Assembly: GCF_001905795.1 (NCBI RefSeq)
Contig: NZ_LIXJ01000023.1
Span: 1 to 64,000, forward strand
DNA length: 64,000 nt
Direction of reading: 5' to 3'
Origin: Streptomyces sp. CB01580
Lineage (GTDB): Bacteria; Actinomycetota; Actinomycetes; Streptomycetales; Streptomycetaceae
Below the pieces are notes generated by a model. It saw only the letters and a list, made by a program, of their open reading frames with translations, ran no database searches and had not been told where the DNA came from. A program made the translations under genes and the position numbers. Position 1 is the first letter of the stretch; each line of letters opens with the position of its first letter. This document shows positions 9,394 through 20,558 of this stretch, piece by piece.

Positions 9394-11186
9394 CCGGCAC
9401 GGTACGCACACCGCACGAAGGCATGGAGAGGACGGGGACGGGGGCCCTCTTCGAGGCCGTCGAACGCTGGGCCGCGCGGACGCCCGGGGCGTGCGCCGTC
9501 TCGGCCCCGGACGGCACCCTCACCTTCGCGGAGCTGACCGAACGGACCCGGGCCCTGGCCGGGGCGCTGGCCGCGGAGGGCGTCGGGCCGGGCGTCCCCG
9601 TCGGACTGTGCGTGGGCAGGTCCCGGCTCTCCGTACCCGGCCTGCTCGCGGTGTGGCTGCTGGGGGCGACCGCCGTGCCGCTCGACGAACGGCACCCCGC
9701 CGAGCGGCTCAGCTTCGTGCTGCGCGACTCGGGGACGCGCCTGCTGCTCGGGGACCGGTTGCCGGCCGGGGCCGCCCCGAGCCGGGCGCGCCGGATCCCG
9801 CCCGACGGCCCGGCCGCCCGGGCGGCGGGCGGGTACCCGGACCGCCCGGCCGCCCCGCACCCCGAGGAATGCGCCTACGTCGTCTACACCTCGGGCACCA
9901 CCGGCTGGCCCAAGGGCGTCGAGGTGACCTACCGCGGTCTCGGCACCTTCCTGTCCGCCCTGGGGGAACTGCGTCTTCCCCCGGGCGGCATGGGGATCAA
10001 CGCGGTGTCGCCCGCCTTCGACGGCTGGCTCTGGTGCACTCTGCTCTATCTCCTGCACGGGCAGGGCGTCGGGATCATCGACCTGGAGGCGGAGGACGAC
10101 GCGGGCCCCGACCTGGCGGCACGCGTCGCCGCGGCGGCCCCGCGCACGGTCTGCCTCACCCCCTCGCTCCTGACGGCCTGCGCCGACGACATCGGCACGG
10201 CCGAGGTGCTGGTGGTCGCCGGTGAGCCGTTCCCGCGCGCTCTCGCCGAACGGCTCGGTGACCGGCACCGGCTCCTCAACGTGTACGGACCCACCGAGGC
10301 CACCATCGCGGCCACCTGGGCCGACAGCGCACGCGGCGACGACGTGCTGACCATCGGCGCGGCCCTGTCCGGGTACGCGGTGTACGTCCTGGACGAGGAC
10401 CGGCGCCCCGTCCCGGACGGCACGGCCGGTGAGCTGTGCGTGGGCGGACCCGCCGTCGCCCGCGGCTACCGCAACCGGCCCGGGCTGACGGCCGAGCGGT
10501 TCGTGCCCGACCCGTTCGCCGCGCCCGGTTCCCGGATGTACCGCACCGGGGACCTCGTCCGGATCGGGCCCGGCGGACGCCTGGACTACCTGGGCCGCGG
10601 CGACGAACAGGTGAAGGTCCGCGGCTTCCGGATCGAGCTGCGCGAGGTCGAGGAGGCGGCCGAGGGCTGCCCGGGGGTGGCGGCGGCCGCGGCCTTCGTC
10701 ACCGTCGACGGGGACGTGCTCGGGCTGGCCGTGGTGGCCGCGGCGGGGGCCGCCGCCGAGAAGTGCGTCGCCGAGGTGCGCGAGCGCTGCGCCCGTCAGC
10801 TGCCGGACTTCATGGTCCCGGCCCTGGTGGACCTGGTCGACATGCTGCCCACCTCGCCGTCGGGGAAGGTGGACCGGGCCGCGCTGGCCGAGACGGCCGG
10901 GTCCGCGGCGGTGCCGGCCGGACGGTCGCCGCGGACCCCGAGGGAACACCAGATATGCGAGGTCTGGAGCACCCTGCTGCCCCGGCCCGTGACCGACGCC
11001 GAGGCCGACTTCTTCGAGATGGGCGGTCACTCGCTGCTGGCCGCCCGCGCGGTCGCCGCACTGCGCCGGGCCACCGGGATCCGCCTCACCGTGCGGCATC
11101 TGCTCGCCAACCCCACGGCGGCGGACCTGGCACGGGAAGTGGACCGACTGGCCGGACAGGCCGCGCGGACGGCGGGTGACGACTGA
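9390..11186 (+). CDS. NRPS adenylation-thiolation didomain
   Basis: 598 residues: adenylation domain (about 20-510) then carrier domain with GGHS phosphopantetheine serine at about 548; no condensation or thioesterase domain. Core motifs seen: YTSGTTGWPKG, NVYGPTEATI, YRTGD, GRGDEQVKVRGFRI and the catalytic lysine in PSGKVD. Hand alignment to GrsA suggests pocket residues D-G-W-C-V-A-V-I-A; the Asp (about 211) marks an alpha-amino acid substrate. Free-standing A-T proteins followed by a P450 and a thioesterase hold an amino acid as a thioester for beta-oxidation (novobiocin and nikkomycin precedents), so it probably loads tryptophan or chlorotryptophan. The ATG overlaps the previous stop by 4 bp. 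Confidence 0.92.
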   Translation: MTGTVRTPHEGMERTGTGALFEAVERWAARTPGACAVSAPDGTLTFAELTERTRALAGALAAEGVGPGVPVGLCVGRSRLSVPGLLAVWLLGATAVPLDERHPAERLSFVLRDSGTRLLLGDRLPAGAAPSRARRIPPDGPAARAAGGYPDRPAAPHPEECAYVVYTSGTTGWPKGVEVTYRGLGTFLSALGELRLPPGGMGINAVSPAFDGWLWCTLLYLLHGQGVGIIDLEAEDDAGPDLAARVAAAAPRTVCLTPSLLTACADDIGTAEVLVVAGEPFPRALAERLGDRHRLLNVYGPTEATIAATWADSARGDDVLTIGAALSGYAVYVLDEDRRPVPDGTAGELCVGGPAVARGYRNRPGLTAERFVPDPFAAPGSRMYRTGDLVRIGPGGRLDYLGRGDEQVKVRGFRIELREVEEAAEGCPGVAAAAAFVTVDGDVLGLAVVAAAGAAAEKCVAEVRERCARQLPDFMVPALVDLVDMLPTSPSGKVDRAALAETAGSAAVPAGRSPRTPREHQICEVWSTLLPRPVTDAEADFFEMGGHSLLAARAVAALRRATGIRLTVRHLLANPTAADLAREVDRLAGQAARTAGDD

Positions 11187-11965
11187 TGGGTGGCACCTGG
11201 GTGGTCCCCTGGCAGCCCCCGGAACGGGGCCGGACGGCACTGCTCTGCCTGGCACCGGCCGGGGCCGGATGCGGTCAGTTCCGGCCCTGGCAGTCCGCGC
11301 TCGGTCCCGGGGTGTCGGTGATGGGCGTGCAACTGCCGGGCAGGGAACGCCGGTGGGCCGAACCACCGGCCGTCTCGGTCGACGAGGTCGTCACCGCGGT
11401 GGTGGACGAACTGACCGCCCTGGTCCCGGTGGCCCGCCCGCTCATGGTGTTCGGCCACAGCTTCGGCGGACTCCTCGGCTACGAGATCACCCGCAGGCTG
11501 GGCGAGGTCCACGGACGCTGGCCCGCCACCCTGGTCGTCGCCGCCTGCCGGCCGCCGCAGATGTGGGTCGGCGCGGGCCGGGGCCTGGTGGACGACGACG
11601 AGGAACTGGTGCGGCTGCTCGACGTACGGGGCCTGGGGGACGACGAACTCGACGAGGACAGCCGGGAGCTGATGCTGGAGGTGCTGCGCGAGGACGCCCG
11701 TCTCTCGATGACCTACACCGACGCCGGAGCCCCGCGCGTCCACGCGTCGGTCGAGGCATGGGGCGGCGAGGGGGACGGGACCGTCACCGCGGATCACCTG
11801 GCCGGCTGGCGGCACCGGACGGCGGCGGACTTCCGCCGCCGCCAGTTCCCCGGCGGTCACTACTTCACGGCGGAACGGGCCGGACTCGTCGTACCCGCGT
11901 TGCGGGAACTGGCCGCGCACGGCGTGGCCGGGGTACGGCGGCTGCGGCGGACGAGCGGAGGCTGA
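11186..11965 (+). CDS. Alpha/beta-hydrolase thioesterase (type II)
   Basis: A 259-residue stand-alone thioesterase of the GrsT/RifR family. The nucleophile elbow GHSFGG puts Ser at about residue 92, and GGHYF near residue 225 supplies the catalytic His; CLAPAGAGCGQFRPW at the N-terminus is typical. It starts on TGATG, sharing one base with the A-T gene stop. In this context it either releases the modified aminoacyl group from the carrier protein or clears mis-primed carriers; the A-T/P450/TE arrangement favours programmed release. Confidence 0.92.
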   Translation: MGGTWVVPWQPPERGRTALLCLAPAGAGCGQFRPWQSALGPGVSVMGVQLPGRERRWAEPPAVSVDEVVTAVVDELTALVPVARPLMVFGHSFGGLLGYEITRRLGEVHGRWPATLVVAACRPPQMWVGAGRGLVDDDEELVRLLDVRGLGDDELDEDSRELMLEVLREDARLSMTYTDAGAPRVHASVEAWGGEGDGTVTADHLAGWRHRTAADFRRRQFPGGHYFTAERAGLVVPALRELAAHGVAGVRRLRRTSGG

Positions 11966-11966
11966 T

Positions 11967-13157
11967 GTGAAGGTCGACCTGCTGGACCCCTCGCTCTTCG
12001 AACGGGGCGAATTCTGGCCGGTTCTGGCGTGGCTCCGGGCGAACGATCCGGTGCACCGTCACGCCGAGCCCGACGGGCCCGGGTTCTGGGTCGTCAGCCG
12101 CTACGAGGACATCGTCGGCGTGTACGGCGACCAGGAGAACTTCAGTTCGCGGTACGGCATGCGGCTCGACAGCGACGCCGAGGCGGTGTCGGCGGTCGCG
12201 CAGCGCATGCTGATCGTCTCGGACCCTCCCGACCACACCCACCTCAAGCGCGTCCTGGGGAAGATGTTCGCCCAGGCGGAGCTGGAGAGGGTGGGGCATC
12301 TGGTGCGGCGTGTGGTGCATGACGTGCTGACCGAGGCGGTCGAGGCGGGCGAGCTCGACTTCCTCGACGCGGCCAAGAAGATCCCGAACCATGTGGTGTG
12401 TTCGCTGATGGACATCCCGCGCGCCGACTGGGAATGGGTCGGGGACATCACCACGGAGGCGTTCGAGGGCGCCGACGAGGAAACCCGCCAGGCGGCGCAC
12501 GGCGAGATCTTCCTGTACTTCACCGAACTGCTGGCCGCCCGCCGGAAGAACCCGGGGACCGACTTCGTCAGCCGCGTCGCGCACGACCGCAGGGCGACGG
12601 ACGTGCCGGGGGAGGAGCGGCCGCTCACCGACGAGGAGATCGTGTTCAACTGCAACGGGGTGCTGGCGGGCGCGAACGAGACCACGCGCTACTCGTCGGC
12701 GGGCGGCGTGCTCGCGCTGATCGAGAACCCCGACCAGTGGACGGCGCTGCGCGCGGGGGGACCCGCCGCGGTCCCGGCGGCCGTCGAGGAGGTCCTGCGG
12801 TGGACCGTGCCCGGGGTGCACGCGATGCGTACGGCGTTGCGGCCCACCACGGTCGGCGGTGTCAGGATCGGCGTCGGCGACCGGGTGACGCTGTGGAACG
12901 TGTCGGCCAACCGCGACGAGGCCGTGTTCCCGCGCGCCGACCGCTTCGACGTGACCCGCTCGCCCAACCGGCACATCAGCTTCGGCGCGGGCCGCCACCT
13001 GTGCCTGGGCGCGCGGCTGGCCCGGATGGAGCTGAACGCGTTCCTCACCGGACTGACCGCCCTCGTCGACCGGATGGAACTGCTCGGCGAGCCGAGGTAC
13101 AACGCGTCCAACTTCACCTGGGGCATCTCCTCCCTGCCCCTGAGACTGGTCCCGTGA
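11967..13157 (+). CDS. Cytochrome P450, likely carrier-bound amino acid beta-hydroxylase type
   Basis: A 396-residue P450 starting at GTG 11967, 1 bp after the thioesterase stop. The haem loop FGAGRHLCLGARLA gives the thiolate at about Cys346; the I-helix has AGANETT and helix K has EEVLRW. Overall it resembles the NovI/NikQ-type P450s that hydroxylate amino acids tethered to a carrier protein, and its place directly after A-T and TE fits that. Beta-hydroxylation of (chloro)tryptophanyl-S-carrier is therefore the leading idea; this is inference. It is the last gene of the operon, followed by a strong hairpin. Confidence 0.92.
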   Translation: MKVDLLDPSLFERGEFWPVLAWLRANDPVHRHAEPDGPGFWVVSRYEDIVGVYGDQENFSSRYGMRLDSDAEAVSAVAQRMLIVSDPPDHTHLKRVLGKMFAQAELERVGHLVRRVVHDVLTEAVEAGELDFLDAAKKIPNHVVCSLMDIPRADWEWVGDITTEAFEGADEETRQAAHGEIFLYFTELLAARRKNPGTDFVSRVAHDRRATDVPGEERPLTDEEIVFNCNGVLAGANETTRYSSAGGVLALIENPDQWTALRAGGPAAVPAAVEEVLRWTVPGVHAMRTALRPTTVGGVRIGVGDRVTLWNVSANRDEAVFPRADRFDVTRSPNRHISFGAGRHLCLGARLARMELNAFLTGLTALVDRMELLGEPRYNASNFTWGISSLPLRLVP

Positions 13158-13193
13158 CACGTCCGGGGCGGCCGACGGCCGCCCCGGACGTGT
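13157..13193. terminator. Bidirectional hairpin terminator at cluster operon end
   Basis: A perfect 17-bp inverted repeat with a 3-base loop (13157-13173 and 13177-13193, arms beginning ACACGTCCGGGG) directly after the second P450 stop and 11 bp before the stop of the convergent LmbU-like gene. It can terminate both transcripts; there is no clear T-run, as usual in Streptomyces. Confidence 0.8.
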
Positions 13194-13203
13194 CCGTCGC
13201 GCG

Positions 13204-13806
13204 CTACTGCATCACGGAGAGGTCCCCGCTGCCCTCGACCTGCGCCGCCTCGTCGAGGGTGAGGGCGATCCACTCCAGGAGGTCGCACTGGCGCCGGTTG
13301 GCGGCGCCCTGCCAGAGCCGCTGCCTCTCGGGCGCCACGGTCATCTGGATGCCCACCGGCGCGGCCCCCCGGTGCGCGGCCGGCAGCGCACGCGCGCTCC
13401 GTATCGCGCTCCGCAGCTGATTGCGGGACCAGTGCTGCTCCTCCGCCCTGCCGAGCCAGGAGTCCTGCTCGTTCTCGGGCAGTGCGACGACTTCGGCGTG
13501 GTGCTGAAAACTCAGCGCGGAATGCCGTCGGCCGGGGCGGATATTGCGGGCGACCCATGCGTAATTGCGCAGGGTCTGGTAATCCAGGGACGTTTCCCGG
13601 ACGGCTCGCCTGTAACGGTCCGGAAAGGTTTCCTGCCCGTACACGAGCCAGTCGCCCAGCCACCAGGCCGACGAATCGGTGATGAGGAAGATCTGCTGGC
13701 CCAGGCGCTTCCACTCCTCGAGCGGCATGCGCGCGGGCAGAATCAGCGACGTACGTCTCGTCGTGGCAGCGTGGGAGATGTTGAGCCGTTGCGGTTCTTG
13801 CCGCAC
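13204..13806 (-). CDS. LmbU-like transcriptional regulator
   Basis: A 200-residue protein starting at GTG (13804-13806). The segment SLILPARMPLEEWKRLGQQI followed by SSAWWLGDWLVYGQE and SYxTLRNYAWVARN-like spacing is what I recall of LmbU/NovE family regulators, which sit in many Streptomyces clusters and activate biosynthetic promoters through a helix-turn-helix. It is convergent with the biosynthetic operon and lies just downstream of the SARP gene (48-bp gap), so both regulators may be co-transcribed. The family assignment is from memory; the pathway-regulator role follows from location. Confidence 0.72.
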   Translation of the reverse strand: MRQEPQRLNISHAATTRRTSLILPARMPLEEWKRLGQQIFLITDSSAWWLGDWLVYGQETFPDRYRRAVRETSLDYQTLRNYAWVARNIRPGRRHSALSFQHHAEVVALPENEQDSWLGRAEEQHWSRNQLRSAIRSARALPAAHRGAAPVGIQMTVAPERQRLWQGAANRRQCDLLEWIALTLDEAAQVEGSGDLSVMQ

Positions 13807-13854
13807 GCGCAGAGCCCCCGTTCGTGAGAAGTCACATGGTCACCGCGGTCGCGT

Positions 13855-14757
13855 TCAAGTATCGGCAGTGCTTCTGGACGGGCTCTGGACGTTCTCTACA
13901 TGTCCGGCGTGGGCCGCGCAGACGACGTCCGGCGGGGCGAGTTCGCCGCGGAGGATCTGCTGGTAGCAGCGGTGCAGCCGGGATCCGGGCTCGACGCCGA
14001 GCTCCTCGCGCAGCGTGCGGCGGACCCGAAGGAACACCTCGAGCGCCTCGGCCTGACGCGCGCAGCCGTACAGAGCGGCCATCAGGAGTTCGCTCAGGTG
14101 CTCGCGCAGCGGGTTCTCGCCCACCAGAATGCGGAGTTCCGCGACGGCGTCCTCGTTGCGGCCCATCATCAGCAGGATCTCTATCCGGAGTTCGGCGGCG
14201 GTGACCCGGTGCTCCTCCAGGCTGGCGCGCCAGATCTGCGGGACGGGCCCGGGAGCCCCGCCGACCGCGTTGCCCCGCCACAGCCGCTGCGCCTCGGCGA
14301 GCGCCCGCAGCGCCCGGTCGAGCCTGCCGTCGGCCCGCAACTGCTGGGCGTGTTCCACGCGCCGGGCGAACAGGCTGGCGTCGAGCACGCCGTCCCCCAG
14401 GCACAGCCGGTAGGTGGACGGGGCCCCCGAGACGAGGAGGCTGCCGTCGCCGCGCGGCCGGCGCCCCGGTTCCAGGGTCTGCCGGAGCGCCGCCACGTAT
14501 TTGTGGACGCTGCTGTCGGCGGTGCGCGGTGCGTCGCTTCCCCAGACGGCCTCGACCAGTTCCTCGCGTTCGACGGCCATTCCGGCTTTCATGACGAGAA
14601 CGGTGAACAGCGCCTTCTGCTTCGGCGGTCCTAAAGGGAGTTCACGCCAATTGCGCCACGCCATCACTGGGCCGAGAACTCCCACATGGAGCTTTGTGGC
14701 GTCGGTATCCGATTTCGGTGGTATCACGATCCGCCCCCCGGACATCGAGGCAGACAT
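13855..14757 (-). CDS. SARP-family pathway activator (wHTH-BTAD)
   Basis: 300 residues. The N-terminal half is an OmpR/PhoB-like winged helix (GVLGPVMAWRNWRELPLGPP, then ALFTVLVMKAG and DSSVHKYVAALRQTLEP). The C-terminal half is a bacterial transcriptional activation domain (RAEQLRADGRLDRAL-like helices, AALYGCARQAEALEVF, LREELGVEPGSRL). This is the small AfsR/DnrI/RedD type without ATPase or TPR domains. SARPs bind direct repeats near the -35 of cluster promoters. It lies upstream of the LmbU-like gene on the same strand and probably switches on the halogenase cluster. The start ATG at 14755-14757 has only a weak binding site; the ATG at 14741-14743 is an alternative. Confidence 0.9.
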   Translation of the reverse strand: MSASMSGGRIVIPPKSDTDATKLHVGVLGPVMAWRNWRELPLGPPKQKALFTVLVMKAGMAVEREELVEAVWGSDAPRTADSSVHKYVAALRQTLEPGRRPRGDGSLLVSGAPSTYRLCLGDGVLDASLFARRVEHAQQLRADGRLDRALRALAEAQRLWRGNAVGGAPGPVPQIWRASLEEHRVTAAELRIEILLMMGRNEDAVAELRILVGENPLREHLSELLMAALYGCARQAEALEVFLRVRRTLREELGVEPGSRLHRCYQQILRGELAPPDVVCAAHAGHVENVQSPSRSTADT

Positions 14758-15410
14758 TTTGTGATCCCGGAATATCTGGCGAGGTGGATGGCCTGTCCCA
14801 TGTATCCCCCTGATCGTTTTTGGCTACGACTACGGGGGATCGTGCCAGATTGGGACTGAGCCAGGCAATGCGCTCGTTACAAACGTTCCTTTTTGATTTT
14901 GGCCTGAAGTTGACTGTCCGGGATGTGCGGGATGACCCTCCGCGCGGCGCCGCCGGAATGGCGGGACCGTTCACGGTTCTCCTCGGCGCGAGTGTGCGAT
15001 CGGCCCGTGAACAGGCCGTACGCGCCCGTAGGGCGAGGCGCCGGCCCGCCGCTCGGGCGTACGCGTCGGCCGGCCGGGGGTCCCGGCGCGCGTGCGCGAC
15101 CGGTTTTCGCCCGGTGGCGGCCGTCCGGGCGCGGGCGGCGAACCGATCCCGTATTTCCGGGATCGGCGCAAAGGCTGGGCGGATCGCGTGTCGGAGCCTC
15201 CCCCGGCCGCCGTTCTTCCGTATCTCGTGTCCATGACATGCGCACCTCCGGGCGCATGCGCGGGATTCCGGGCGCGGCCCGGCACCGGCGCCCGGCGCCG
15301 GATCCTCATGGGCGGCGACGCGGAGTCCCCCTTCACGGGCCGACCCCGCTCGGAAACGGGCATCCGCCCCGTCCGAGCCCGCGGTCACCCGTCCGAGCCC
15401 GCGGTCACCC
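14758..15410. other. Non-coding spacer with hairpin and tandem 20-bp repeat
   Basis: No reading frame here resembles a protein. The region near 14760-14900 is relatively AT-rich and should hold the SARP promoter. A perfect 9-bp hairpin with a 6-base loop lies at 15143-15166 (arms CCGATCCCG and CGGGATCGG). An exact tandem duplication of 20 bp lies at 15371-15390 and 15391-15410, directly before the palindromic element. Confidence 0.6.
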
Positions 15411-15598
15411 GGCCGTACCCGTCGTCCGCGGCGGGAGCGTGGCGACGGCCGCGACACCTCACTGCGCCGCCGGGACGCCCGCATGACGGCGTCGCCGGAA
15501 CCGTCCGTACACGTCCGGTACGCGAGCGCCCCTTTGCCCCGCGACGCACCGCGTCCGACGCCGCGCGCTGATCCACCACGGATCGCGGGACAGCGCTT
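15411..15598 (+). mobile_element. Palindromic MITE-like element, copy A
   Basis: A 188-bp non-coding element ending 12 bp before the DHA2 MFS start. The right terminus GATCGCGGGACAGCGCTT (15581-15598) is the complement of the shared end sequence with 16 of 18 bases kept; the left terminus is degenerate. The internal stretch near 15488-15530 (GTCGCCGGAACCGTCCGTAC and following) aligns with the central hairpin region of the copy at 42012-42175. The bases just beyond the right end (TTAGGG at about 15598-15602) form the only plausible ribosome binding site for the next gene. Confidence 0.62.
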
Positions 15599-15610
15599 AG
15601 GGTGCGAGCC

Positions 15611-17125
15611 ATGGCAGAGAGCGCTGCTCACCGGGGTGCCGCGGGGCGGGGCGCGCGTTCCGCCCACGCCTTGGGGACCCCCGACCCGCGCCGCTGGCGG
15701 GCGCTGGCGGTGTGCCTGATCGCGGGGTTCATGACCCTGCTGGACGTGTCCATCGTCAATGTCGCCCTGCCGTCGATCCGGTCCGGGCTGCGCACCCCTG
15801 AGTCCGACCTCCAATGGGTCCTGTCCGGCTATGCGCTCGCCTTCGGACTGTTCCTGATCCCCGCCGGACGCCTCGGTGACGCGCGGGGGCGCCGAGCCGT
15901 GTTCATGGCCGGTCTGGCCCTGTTCACGCTCGCCTCGGCGGCCTGCGGCGCCGCCCAGTCCAGCCTCTGGCTGGTGGTGGCCCGTCTGGTCCAGGGCCTG
16001 GCCGGCGGCATGATCTCGCCACAGATCTCCGCGCTGATCCAGCAGATGTTCTCCGGCCAGGAGCGCGGCCGGGCCTTCGGCATGTTCGGCACGGTGGTGG
16101 GCGTCTCCACCGCCGTCGGCCCGCTGTCGGGCGGGCTGCTGATCCAGGCGGCCGGCGCCCACGAGGGCTGGCGCTGGGTGTTCTACGTCAACCTGCCGCT
16201 CGGCGCCCTCTGCCTGCTGCTCGCCAGGCGCCTGCTCCCGGACACCCCGTCGGCGGGCCCGGTGCGCCTGCGCGACCTCGACCCGCTCGGGGTCCTGCTG
16301 CTCGGCACCGGCGTACTGGCCCTGCTGCTGCCCTTCGTCCAGGCCCAGCAGTGGCCCGGGGACCGCAAGTGGCTGCTGCTGATGCCGGCCGTGGCGCTGC
16401 TCGCGGCCTTCGTCGGGTGGGAGTCCCGGTGCGCCGCACGGGCCACGCGGCCGGTCATCGACCTGTCGCTCTTCCGGGTCCGCTCGTACTGGCTCGGCTG
16501 TCTGCTGGCCCTGGTGTACTTCGGCGGATTCACCTCGATCTTCTTCGTCACCACGCTCTACCTGCAGAACGGACTGCACTACAGCGCCCTGCAGGCGGGG
16601 CTCGCCATCACGCCGTTCGCGCTGGGCTCGGCCGTCGCGGCGAGTCCGGGCGGCCGGCTCGTCCACCGCTTCGGACGGCCCCTCGTTGTCGCCGGGCTCA
16701 CCGCGGTGGTCGTCGGACTGGCGGGCGCCGTGCTCGCCGTGCACCTGGTGCCGGGGCGGGGCGCGGGATGGGCGATGGCCGCCCCGCTGCTCCTGGCCGG
16801 TCTGGGCAGCGGTCTGGTCGTCGCGCCCAACCAGACGCTGACCCTCTCCGAGGTGCCGGTGGCCACGGCGGGCAGCGCGGGCGGCGCCCTCCAGACCGGG
16901 CAGCGGGTCGGATCGGCGGTCGGGATCGCCGCGGTCGGCTCGGTGTTCTTCGCCCAGCTGGGCGAGGCCGGCTGGGCCACCGCGTACGACCACGGCCTGG
17001 TCGTGGCGGTCGCCTTCGTCGTGGCCGCCCTGCTCGTCGGTCTGGCGGACGTGCGCGGAGAACGCCGCGGCCGGGGCCGCACCCCACGAACCGTCACCCA
17101 CACCCACGCAGACAGAACGCCATGA
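15611..17125 (+). CDS. MFS multidrug transporter, DHA2 (14-helix) type
   Basis: A 504-residue drug:H+ antiporter. The first helix carries GFMTLLDVSIVNVALPSI, the motif D1 of the DHA2/EmrB-QacA group, followed by the loop motif GRLGDARGRRAVF and the antiporter motif C-like GTVVGVSTAVGPLSGG in helix 5. Length and helix count fit 14 transmembrane segments. It starts at ATG 15611, 12 bp after a palindromic element. It may export the neighbouring cluster's product, but it lies beyond the regulators and could equally be a general efflux pump. Confidence 0.92.
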   Translation: MAESAAHRGAAGRGARSAHALGTPDPRRWRALAVCLIAGFMTLLDVSIVNVALPSIRSGLRTPESDLQWVLSGYALAFGLFLIPAGRLGDARGRRAVFMAGLALFTLASAACGAAQSSLWLVVARLVQGLAGGMISPQISALIQQMFSGQERGRAFGMFGTVVGVSTAVGPLSGGLLIQAAGAHEGWRWVFYVNLPLGALCLLLARRLLPDTPSAGPVRLRDLDPLGVLLLGTGVLALLLPFVQAQQWPGDRKWLLLMPAVALLAAFVGWESRCAARATRPVIDLSLFRVRSYWLGCLLALVYFGGFTSIFFVTTLYLQNGLHYSALQAGLAITPFALGSAVAASPGGRLVHRFGRPLVVAGLTAVVVGLAGAVLAVHLVPGRGAGWAMAAPLLLAGLGSGLVVAPNQTLTLSEVPVATAGSAGGALQTGQRVGSAVGIAAVGSVFFAQLGEAGWATAYDHGLVVAVAFVVAALLVGLADVRGERRGRGRTPRTVTHTHADRTP

Positions 17126-17141
17126 ACGCAGGGAGAACGCG

Positions 17142-18203
17142 ATGAGCGACAACAGGACGAAGGACCCCGGGGGCGCCGGGGACACCGGTTCGGCGGTCGT
17201 CGGCAACGAGGCGTACGGGCACAAGCCCTTCAAACGGTCCCGGAGCCACTTCGCCGACCGCATCGCCGCCGACGGCCGGGGCGACTGGCCCGTCGAGGCC
17301 GGCCGCTACCGGCTCGTCGTCAGCCGTGCCTGCCCGTGGGCGAGCCGCGCACTGATCTCCCGGCGGCTCCTCGGTCTGGAGGGGGTCCTGTCGCTGGCCG
17401 TCGTCGACCCCCTCCAGGACGACCGCAGCTGGCGCTTCACGCTGGACGAGGGCGGCCGGGACCCGGTGCTCGGCATCGCGTACCTGAGCGAGGCGTACGA
17501 GGCACGGGAGCCCGGCTACTCCGGCGGGGTCAGCGTGCCCGCGATCGTCGACGTGCCCAGCGGCCGACTCGTCACCAACGACTTCCAGCAGATCACCCTG
17601 GACCTCGCGACCGAGTGGACCACACTGCACCGTCCGGGCGCCCCCGACCTGTACCCCGAGGGCCTGCGCGAGGAGATGGACGAGGTCATGGAGGGCATCT
17701 ACCGCGATGTGAACAACGGCGTCTACCGCGCCGGGTTCGCCTCCGGACAGTCCGAGTACGAGGACGCCTACCAGGACGTCTTCCGCCGCCTCGACCTGGT
17801 CTCCGAGCGCCTCGCGGACCGGCGCTACCTCGTCGGCGACTTCATCACGGAGGCGGACATCAGGCTGTTCACCACCCTGGTCCGCTTCGACGCCGTCTAC
17901 CACGGCCACTTCAAGTGCAACCGGTCGAAGCTGGCCGAGGACCCGGTGCTGTGGGCGTACGCCAGGGACCTGTACCAGACGCCCGGCTTCGGCGACACCG
18001 TCGACTTCGACCACATCAAGCAGCACTACTACCGGGTGCACTCCGGCATCAACCCCACCGGCATCGTGCCCGTCGGACCCGACCTGTCGGGCTGGCTGAC
18101 CCCGCACCACCGCGAGCAGCTGGGCGGGAGCCCGTTCGGATACGGCACCGCGCCGGGTCCCGTACCGGCCGGTGAGGAGGTCCCGGCCGCGGGGCGCCCC
18201 TGA
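17142..18203 (+). CDS. Glutathione S-transferase-like quinone reductase (ECM4/GS-HQR family)
   Basis: 353 residues with ribosome binding site GGAGAA just before the ATG. The thioredoxin-fold half contains SRACPWASRAL, the CPWA active-site motif of S-glutathionyl-hydroquinone reductases, and GGVSVPAIVD; the helical half contains YLVGDFITEADIRLFTTLVRFD. Family members reduce thiol-conjugated hydroquinones through the motif cysteine. Streptomyces make mycothiol rather than glutathione, so the natural thiol partner is probably mycothiol; that is inference. It follows the MFS gene by 16 bp and may be co-transcribed, linking detoxification with efflux. Confidence 0.88.
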   Translation: MSDNRTKDPGGAGDTGSAVVGNEAYGHKPFKRSRSHFADRIAADGRGDWPVEAGRYRLVVSRACPWASRALISRRLLGLEGVLSLAVVDPLQDDRSWRFTLDEGGRDPVLGIAYLSEAYEAREPGYSGGVSVPAIVDVPSGRLVTNDFQQITLDLATEWTTLHRPGAPDLYPEGLREEMDEVMEGIYRDVNNGVYRAGFASGQSEYEDAYQDVFRRLDLVSERLADRRYLVGDFITEADIRLFTTLVRFDAVYHGHFKCNRSKLAEDPVLWAYARDLYQTPGFGDTVDFDHIKQHYYRVHSGINPTGIVPVGPDLSGWLTPHHREQLGGSPFGYGTAPGPVPAGEEVPAAGRP

Positions 18204-18323
18204 CCGCGAGCCCGCGTACGGGACGGGGTCCTGTCGGAGCGGGGGCAGGGCCCTGTCGAGTCGGCCGGCGTCACGAGATATCTTGATGTCGAGCAATGTT
18301 GCAGACGTGGAGCGGAGCAGAGG

Positions 18324-20546
<2,223 letters not shown>

Positions 20547-20558
20547 CGGAGCGGCGGC

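Noticed and set aside
15371..15410. Exact tandem 20-bp duplication as a possible CRISPR or iteron array
   Set aside because: Only two adjacent copies with no spacers; simple local duplication.
14820..15480. Several 120-190-codon frames in the spacer after the SARP gene
   Set aside because: Arg/Pro/Gly-rich chance frames without binding sites or family features; the DNA is better explained as promoter, repeats and the palindromic element.
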